Origin: an uncultured Fretibacterium sp.
GTDB lineage: Bacteria; Synergistota; Synergistia; Synergistales; Aminobacteriaceae
DNA length: 18,835 nt
NCBI GenBank assembly: GCA_937900285.1
Contig: CALCEM010000008.1
Coordinates: 1-18,835 of the forward strand
Direction: 5' to 3'
How positions within the stretch are numbered: the first letter of the stretch is position 1; each line of letters begins with the position of its first letter. The translations under genes and the position numbers were made by a program. This document shows, piece by piece, positions 13,637 through 18,835 of the stretch. The notes below the pieces were generated by a model. That model saw only the letters and a program-made list of their open reading frames with translations, was not told the origin of the DNA and made no database searches.

Positions 13637-15329
13637 ATGAAAAATAATTTATACGTGAAATTACTAAAAGGGGGGGGGGGCACTTCTCAATAAATTTATC
13701 AGTAGTGAACTAAGTTTTATAATTACGTTGTTTATTTTGGGAAATTTGCCTGTCCTGTCAGAATTTATACTTCGTTTCAGATCTTTTATATCTTTAATGC
13801 GTTGTTTCTCAATTTCTATTTTCAGAATTATTTTAATTGATGTAGTTTTATATTTTCTGCCATCAAGATTAAAAAAGTTTATTCAGAGAATTTTAATTAT
13901 TTTAGGCTCGTTGATGTTCGTAGTAGATTTCTTCGCGGTATTTTATTACGGGACACCATTTAACGGAGCTATGATGCAAATTATATTTTTGACAGCAACT
14001 TTACGCGAGGCTTTTGAGTTTTCAAGCACATATTTGAATTTAAAATTTATTATATATACTTTTTGTGCATTGACAGTCGTAATTATTATAAAATATATTC
14101 TGTTAAAAATATTATCGCTTCATAAATTTCTGCCAGTTATTTTTGTTTCATGCTCAATATTTGCTGGCTTTGCCGGAAGTGTTTTTATATATCAAACAGG
14201 TTATTTCACGGAGCCTTTCAATAATATAGCACCTATACGGTTGTATCAAACATATTTATTAATTCGCGATGACAATAAAAATTATGAAGATTTTTTTAAG
14301 TTAATGCCAAAAGAGATTTTATTAACCGAAAATAAAAGCACGATCCCATATTTTATTTTTATACTTGGCGAAAGCACGACGCGAAACCATATGAGCTTAT
14401 ATGATTATAATTTAAACACAAATCCGAAATTATCAATTAGAGCAAAAAATTCGGAGCTGTATATTTTTAGAGATACAGTAAGCCCGCATGATACGACATC
14501 AAAATGCATGAAAGAAATTTTCACGTTTCATAATTATGAATCTAAAAAAGACTGGGCGGAGCATGTAAATTTAATACAGATTTTAAACAAAGCCAATTAC
14601 AATACAATATGTTTATCAAATCAGGATCATACTGGGTTTGGAAATATTTTATTATTTTTTGCTGATCAATATAAAAAATCACGTTACACAAAATTGAGAG
14701 ATATGTTCAGTGTTTCGTGTCCTTTTGACGGCGAATTATTAAAGCTTTTAGATCAGGAAATACAAGACATAAATGACGGGAAAAATTTTATATTACTTCA
14801 TCCGATTGGGGGACATTTTGCATATAAAGTCAGATATCCCGAAGAATTTAATAAATTTTCATATGCTGATGAAAAAGGTTATAACGGGATTTCTAAAGCA
14901 CAGAAACAAATGCGAGCCGAATACGATAACGCAATTTTATATAATGATTTTGTGATTGACGAGATCATAAAAAGATTTGAAAATAAAAACGCGATAGTAA
15001 TTTACATTTCAGATCACGGCGAAGAAGTTTTTGATGATAGTGCTATGAACGGACACGGCATGGGAAATACTCCGAGAAGAACAAAAAATTTATTTGAAAT
15101 ACCGTTTATAATTTGGGTCTCTGATGAATTTAAAAATAATTATCCCGAATTATGCGAAAAAATAAAAAACAGCGTTGACCTGCCTTACATGACTGATGAT
15201 ATTATACACACGGTGCTCGATATTCTGGAAATAAAAACGCCCGATTATGATCCAACCAGAAGCATTATTAACGAAAAATTTAATTTTAACCGCAAGAGAA
15301 TTATAGGCGGAAAAATTTACGAAAAATGA
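13637..15329 (+). CDS. eptA: Phosphoethanolamine transferase (EptA/MCR-like), out of frame at a G11 tract
   Basis: The enzyme transfers phosphoethanolamine from phosphatidylethanolamine to lipid A or a related periplasmic acceptor. About five N-terminal helices precede a periplasmic alkaline-phosphatase-type domain. Likely zinc and catalytic residues are the Glu in ILGESTTRNH, a Thr in SPHDTTSKC, Asp-His in YISDHGEE, and the His of NGHGMGN. The proper start is ATG 13637, 8 bases after GAGGGGAG. Read from there, the frame fails: the 11-G run leads to a TAA at 13691 after 18 residues. With one G less the frame joins the main ORF and gives 563 residues. The uninterrupted part begins at TTG 13728, inside the first membrane helix and without a ribosome binding site. 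Identity of the family is clear; the OFF state could also be a sequencing error. Confidence 0.88.
13670..13680 (+). repeat. Homopolymeric G11 tract at the 5' end of eptA
   Basis: Eleven consecutive G, starting 33 bases after the A of the ATG, in a genome region of about 30% GC. Such a run is very unlikely by chance and lies exactly where slippage toggles the frame. G10 (or G7, G13) is in frame; G11 is not. Confidence 0.95.
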
Positions 15330-15356
15330 TAAATTAATAAAATTAAATTGCTTTAA

Positions 15357-15396
15357 GCTCTCATCACAAAATTTTAATTTAAATCATGGTGAGAGC
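15357..15396. terminator. Probable bidirectional terminator between eptA and comEC
   Basis: A 10-bp stem with one G-T wobble, GCTCTCATCA at 15357-15366 and TGGTGAGAGC at 15387-15396, encloses an A/T-rich 20-base loop. It lies between the ends of the two convergent genes. The T tracts on either side are weak. Confidence 0.55.
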
Positions 15397-15402
15397 ACTT
15401 GA

Positions 15403-16803
15403 TCAAATAATATAATAATTCAAGAAACATACAAATGTGCTCATAAAAAATGCTCGCCATCTTGAAAATCCCAATTTATTACATACCAAAAATATTAATA
15501 TTCCATTTCCAAACATGGCCAGAAAATTATTATAATCAATTTCAAACGGGATTAAATTTAAAAAATAATTCGCGATGATCTCATATAATTTAAATATTCC
15601 TTCGCTCGAAATTAAAAATATGTCTGCTATAAACGGAACTTTTAAAAATTTAATCAATGCCGAAATTGACGCTATACTAAAACCAAACGAAAAATATAAC
15701 GGCGCAAATAAATTTAAAATTATTCCTACTGCCGGAATTTTTCCAAACGTAAAAGCTACTTGATCAAATGTCGTAATTGAAATTATTGGACTGATTAACA
15801 GCCATGAAAATTTATTATTTCCAAATGAAGTCAATGTAACAGCTGCCAAAATCGATAAACGCCAGCCTATATCCCAATATATAAACGGCGAATGAATTAA
15901 TAAAATTATTCCGGCTAAACTGACGTTATTTAATCCCGAAGGTTTTCGCCAGATCGATCGCGATAAAATTCCAGCTTGTAACATTATGCCAGCCCGTAAA
16001 GCGCTCGGAGCACAACCAGTTAATAATATATATGCCCATAATATGAAACTTAAAATTAAATTATTTTTTATGAAATATCCTGCGCATAAAATTATTATTC
16101 CAACGTGAAAGCCCGATACAGCCAATAAATGACTCGTTCCCCATTTGCGGTGATTGTTATTTAAATTTAAATCCCTTTCGCCCAATAATGCAGCCTTCAA
16201 ATATGAAGCACATAAATCAGGCAAATTTATATTAAGCCATCTCGAAATTAAATAACGCATCCGATATAAATTAAATTTTTCCGGCAAATCTTCAACATTA
16301 TAAATATTTATCCAGCCCTCCACATTTTTAGCGCGCCAGTATTTAGCCTCATCGAATCCGGAATTTTTATTATTATTATTTTTAAACGGTCTTGATATTC
16401 CATTAAATTTAATTCTCATGCCTTCAACGTAATTTGCAAAGGGCATTTTTATAACGAAATTTCCAGATTCAGAATTTAAAACGCCGACGTAATTTCGACC
16501 CCATGAACGTATTAACGTAAATATTCCGATTTCATTTTTTATAATTTTCGCTTCGGGGTTCGGGCTGGAGATAACAAAATATATTCTGATCGAGATTATT
16601 ATTATTAAAAATATAACGGCAAATAAAATCTTAAAAATATTTTTCTGGTCACGTTCATAAGTAAAAAAATTTATTCCGACCGCTACAAAAATCATTACTG
16701 ACAAGAAGCCCGCAAAACTTAAATTAAATTTGTCGTATAAAATTAAACCCGAAATTAACGAAATAAAAATTACTAGTGCCGGAGCTTTTTGCAGGAATCT
16801 CAT
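15403..16803 (-). CDS. comEC: ComEC/Rec2-type DNA uptake channel, short form
   Basis: A 466-residue inner-membrane protein for passage of transforming DNA into the cytosol. The N-terminal part has two or three helices and then an OB-like extracellular segment (about residues 85-180). The Competence domain follows, with the key motifs GTSHLLAVSGFHVGI, APSALRAGIM and DIGWRLSIL. ComEC proteins are commonly about 700-800 residues with a C-terminal metallo-beta-lactamase nuclease domain. This one stops soon after the last membrane helices and lacks it, a known natural short architecture. Its ATG overlaps the comEA stop as ATGA, so the two are translationally coupled. Confidence 0.92.
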   Translation of the reverse strand: MRFLQKAPALVIFISLISGLILYDKFNLSFAGFLSVMIFVAVGINFFTYERDQKNIFKILFAVIFLIIIISIRIYFVISSPNPEAKIIKNEIGIFTLIRSWGRNYVGVLNSESGNFVIKMPFANYVEGMRIKFNGISRPFKNNNNKNSGFDEAKYWRAKNVEGWINIYNVEDLPEKFNLYRMRYLISRWLNINLPDLCASYLKAALLGERDLNLNNNHRKWGTSHLLAVSGFHVGIIILCAGYFIKNNLILSFILWAYILLTGCAPSALRAGIMLQAGILSRSIWRKPSGLNNVSLAGIILLIHSPFIYWDIGWRLSILAAVTLTSFGNNKFSWLLISPIISITTFDQVAFTFGKIPAVGIILNLFAPLYFSFGFSIASISALIKFLKVPFIADIFLISSEGIFKLYEIIANYFLNLIPFEIDYNNFLAMFGNGILIFLVCNKLGFSRWRAFFMSTFVCFLNYYII

Positions 16804-17504
16804 TTAATTATAATTTGATCGCGCATATTTTTTAATTTAGCTTCACCGATTCCGCGAACGTTAATTAATTCATCGACCGTTTTAAAATTCCCGTGAGTAT
16901 TTCTGTATTCTATAATTCTTTTTGCCAATGCCGGGCCGATGCCTTTTAAGTTAATTAAAATTTCTTCTGGAGCGTGATTTATATCGATCTTATTATTACT
17001 TGAATTAAAATTGTTTTGGCCGTTATAAATTATTCTGGTAGTTTGCTGCGATGAATTATTATTATTTTTATTATTTTTATTGTTAATTTGAGTGAGATTA
17101 TTATTTAAATTCTCGCCTTTATTCGGGACGTGTATATGAGCTTCATCGTTTAAAATTTGTGCTAGGTTAATGGCGTTTTGATCAGCACGCGAGCTAAAAC
17201 CTCCAGCCAAATCAATGGCGTTAAAGACTCTGGAATCTTCGGACAATTTATAAACTCCGGGATTTTTCACAGCTCCAGTTACATAAACGTACCAAAATTT
17301 AGGCGCAATAGGCGTAATAATTTCCTGTTCGTGTTCTGATTCCGGATCATTTTCGGGAGTATTAATAATTTCTGGTTGCTCAATAAATTTAATTTCGGGA
17401 GTTGTATTAAAATTTAAATGCACGATCAATCCGGCGAAAATAAATAATAAAATTCCTCCGGCCATGAAGAAATATTTTTTATAAGCATTGAAAATCTCCT
17501 GCAT
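16800..17504 (-). CDS. comEA: ComEA-type DNA-binding competence protein
   Basis: A 234-residue protein anchored by one N-terminal membrane helix (about residues 12-29), with the rest outside the cytosol. It carries an SLBB domain (YVYVTGAVKNPGVYKL, then FNAIDLAGGF). A long Asn-rich, low-complexity linker of about 45 residues (NNKNNKNNNNSSQQ) follows. Two helix-hairpin-helix motifs bind DNA at the C-terminus: INHAPEEILINLKGIGPALA and VDELINVRGIGEAKL. This is the standard ComEA layout for capturing double-stranded DNA and passing it to ComEC, encoded immediately after. A GGAG site lies 13 bases before the ATG, rather far. Confidence 0.93.
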   Translation of the reverse strand: MQEIFNAYKKYFFMAGGILLFIFAGLIVHLNFNTTPEIKFIEQPEIINTPENDPESEHEQEIITPIAPKFWYVYVTGAVKNPGVYKLSEDSRVFNAIDLAGGFSSRADQNAINLAQILNDEAHIHVPNKGENLNNNLTQINNKNNKNNNNSSQQTTRIIYNGQNNFNSSNNKIDINHAPEEILINLKGIGPALAKRIIEYRNTHGNFKTVDELINVRGIGEAKLKNMRDQIIIK

Positions 17505-17738
17505 ATTTAAAAGCTCACTCCGAAAAATTTTTTTTATTACGTGTAATGAATTTTAATATAAACATGCTGATAATAAAAATTTAATCTGTTCTGGATTTCT
17601 GTTTCACCCCTAAAAATATATACCGAAAAAACTTTTTAACTGCGCACGATAATTCCTATATACATATGCTGAAAATAAATATTAATTCGTGGTTTATTTT
17701 GAACTCGAATATACGCAAATATACAAAATTACGAATTT
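17505..17738. other. Intergenic region between comEA and the sigma-factor fragment
   Basis: A 234-base A/T-rich gap between divergent genes. It must contain the comEA promoter, but I see no strong match. Two similar segments, near 17562 (ACATGCTGATAATAAA) and 17660 (ACATATGCTGAAAATAAA), form an imperfect direct repeat about 100 bases apart. No frame here encodes the missing first half of the sigma factor. Confidence 0.4.
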
Positions 17739-18341
17739 ATGCCTATTGAAAAATTTGACTTTAAATTTAATTCAAAATTTACTACTTATGCTTCTTGGTG
17801 GATTAAACAATCAATGTTTAAGGCAATATCAGAACAATCTTATGCATATAATATTCCTGTTTATATACAAGAAACTCTTTCCCGTTACAAAAAAACCAAA
17901 CAAGAAATGGAACAAAAAAATGTGAATGTAACAAAAGCGGAGGTTGCACAAAAGATGAACACAACTGAAGAAAAAATTAATACATTTCTGAATGTATATA
18001 CAAGAGCATTATCCATTGAATCAGGTACTTCCATGACAGAAAACAAAGAATTGACTCTGTCTGAAATTATTGAAGATGAAAAACAAAATGTTGAAAAAAC
18101 CGTTGTTGATTCCGAATTGAAAGCCGAAATAAAAATGGCATTGAACAATTTAAAAGAAAAAGAAAAAAATGTAATAGTTTTAAGATTCGGTCTTGAAAAC
18201 AATGAAAAGAAAACCCTAGAAGAAATCGGAAACTCATACGGCGTTACAAAAGAATGTGTTCGTCAAATCGAAAAAAGAGCGTTAAATAAAATTGCTTCTC
18301 TGGATATCGCAAAAAACAGCCTCATTTCTTATATAAGATAA
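17739..18341 (+). CDS. RpoD-like sigma factor lacking regions 1 to 2.2
   Basis: The 200-residue frame starts abruptly in region 2.2/2.3 (PIEKFDFKFNSKFTTYASWW). It then carries region 2.4 (IKQSMFKAISEQ), region 3, and a complete region 4: LKEKEKNVIVLRFGLENN, then the helix-turn-helix TLEEIGNSYGVTKECVRQIE. Regions 2.1-2.2, the main core-polymerase clamp, are absent and not encoded upstream in any frame. The first ATG has no ribosome binding site. In region 2.4 the usual Gln-x-x-Thr pair for -10 recognition appears as Gln-x-x-Phe. It is most likely the 3' part of a broken or mis-joined gene; a deliberately truncated regulator is less likely. Confidence 0.7.
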   Translation: MPIEKFDFKFNSKFTTYASWWIKQSMFKAISEQSYAYNIPVYIQETLSRYKKTKQEMEQKNVNVTKAEVAQKMNTTEEKINTFLNVYTRALSIESGTSMTENKELTLSEIIEDEKQNVEKTVVDSELKAEIKMALNNLKEKEKNVIVLRFGLENNEKKTLEEIGNSYGVTKECVRQIEKRALNKIASLDIAKNSLISYIR

Positions 18342-18435
18342 TTTCAAAACAACTGTTAAATTTCATTAACACTTTCTAAAGTTTTCCTGAATTTTGCCGA
18401 TTATTCATAATGTAGCAGATTTATCGGAGTACATT

Positions 18436-18835
18436 ATGGCAATAGATTTTTCAAAATTCAAATCAGATAAAAGTGAAGCTTCTGTTAAAACAGAAAACTA
18501 TTCTCAAAAAAGTGTTACAAATTCTAAAAAAAATGACTCCGTATCAAGTTTTGATGAAGTAAGAAAATCGGATAACGAAAGCAAAACTTCCTCAACAAGA
18601 GAACTTTCAAAAAACGATAAAGACACATTGGATATCCTTCGAGAAGAAACCAAAAAACTGGATGAAGCCAATATTAATTTCGTAAACGGAAAAGATAGCA
18701 AGAAACAAACAAAGGTTAGAAATGGAAGAGAAAGAGCGGTTATAAACACTTCCGGAAATACCGTATTAAATTATGCTGAAAAATTCATAGGCTGCAAAGG
18801 TGAAAATGGTAGTGCGGATATATTTATAAAATATG
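18436..18835 (+). CDS. Lys/Ser-rich protein, possibly a CHAP-type wall hydrolase (cut by window end)
   Basis: The first 133 residues are visible, starting at an ATG with a CGGAG site 7 bases upstream. Residues 1-95 are highly charged and Ser/Lys/Asn rich, without a signal peptide, and look disordered. From about residue 108 the text becomes folded-protein-like: GNTVLNYAEKFIGCKGENGS, then ADIFIKY. The pattern of a helix YAxxFIG followed by an N-G-S and F.KY resembles the entry of CHAP or NlpC/P60-type peptidoglycan amidases, just before the catalytic Cys. The Cys itself would lie beyond the window, so this is only a suggestion. Confidence 0.55.
   Translation, partial: MAIDFSKFKSDKSEASVKTENYSQKSVTNSKKNDSVSSFDEVRKSDNESKTSSTRELSKNDKDTLDILREETKKLDEANINFVNGKDSKKQTKVRNGRERAVINTSGNTVLNYAEKFIGCKGENGSADIFIKY

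Noticed and set aside
13728..13730. TTG as the genuine start of a shorter EptA
   Set aside because: It lies in the first membrane helix, has no ribosome binding site, and a much better start (GAGGGGAG plus ATG 13637) exists one frame off behind the G run.
17536..17547. ATTAC-GT-GTAAT palindrome as an operator
   Set aside because: Five-base arms in A/T-rich DNA are expected by chance and no regulator is linked to it.
17885..18202. Minus-strand frame opposite the sigma factor
   Set aside because: Phe/Ser-rich shadow of the Lys/Glu-rich sigma coding sequence.
18504..18749. Hydrophobic minus-strand frame near the right end
   Set aside because: It is the complement of the Lys/Ser-rich coding sequence on the plus strand, which has a good ribosome binding site; no start signal on the minus strand.

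Overview
The window looks like chromosomal DNA of a low-GC, Gram-negative anaerobe. It carries a membrane pyrophosphatase with a K+-dependent-type motif, a lipid-A-type phosphoethanolamine transferase, an E. coli-like DgkA, a YkuD L,D-transpeptidase and a ComEA/ComEC pair. I cannot name the taxon from the sequence alone.

Layout. (1) 1-2356: a short-chain dehydrogenase (cut by the window start) and an aldo/keto reductase on the minus strand, divergent from a LysR regulator that probably controls them. (2) 2357-4860: a graveyard of broken accessory genes. It holds the tail of an MmeI-like adenine methylase, a short phage-like gene, a phage-like gene with two adjacent in-frame stops, an intact RelB/DinJ antitoxin next to a PIN toxin damaged at both ends, an antisense frameshifted gene and a coiled-coil gene with an amber stop. 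(3) 4862-6943: the ion-pumping pyrophosphatase, closed by a clear terminator. (4) 7047-8968, minus strand: a DUF4422 glycosyltransferase with a 7-bp tandem repeat in its 5' end, a cupin protein and a GIY-YIG protein. (5) 9018-9376: a four-tRNA operon (Val-Asp-Phe-Gly) with a canonical promoter. (6) 9475-9669: a truncated metal-binding-type gene. (7) 9786-15329, plus strand: CPA1 K+/H+ antiporter, L,D-transpeptidase, YchF GTPase-like ATPase, DgkA and EptA. (8) 15403-17504, minus strand: comEA-comEC, overlapping by 4 bp. (9) 17739-18835: an RpoD-like sigma factor lacking its N-terminal half, then the start of an unfamiliar Lys/Ser-rich protein.

The most striking signal is a pair of candidate phase-variation switches on cell-surface genes. 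The phosphoethanolamine transferase has a run of 11 G shortly after a well-placed ATG. As written, the gene is out of frame, and loss of one G would restore a full-length enzyme of 563 residues. The DUF4422 glycosyltransferase has seven exact copies of a 7-bp unit near its start codon, and is in frame as written. Changing either tract by one unit would switch the reading frame. DgkA lies directly upstream of EptA, which makes biochemical sense because EptA releases diacylglycerol and DgkA re-phosphorylates it.
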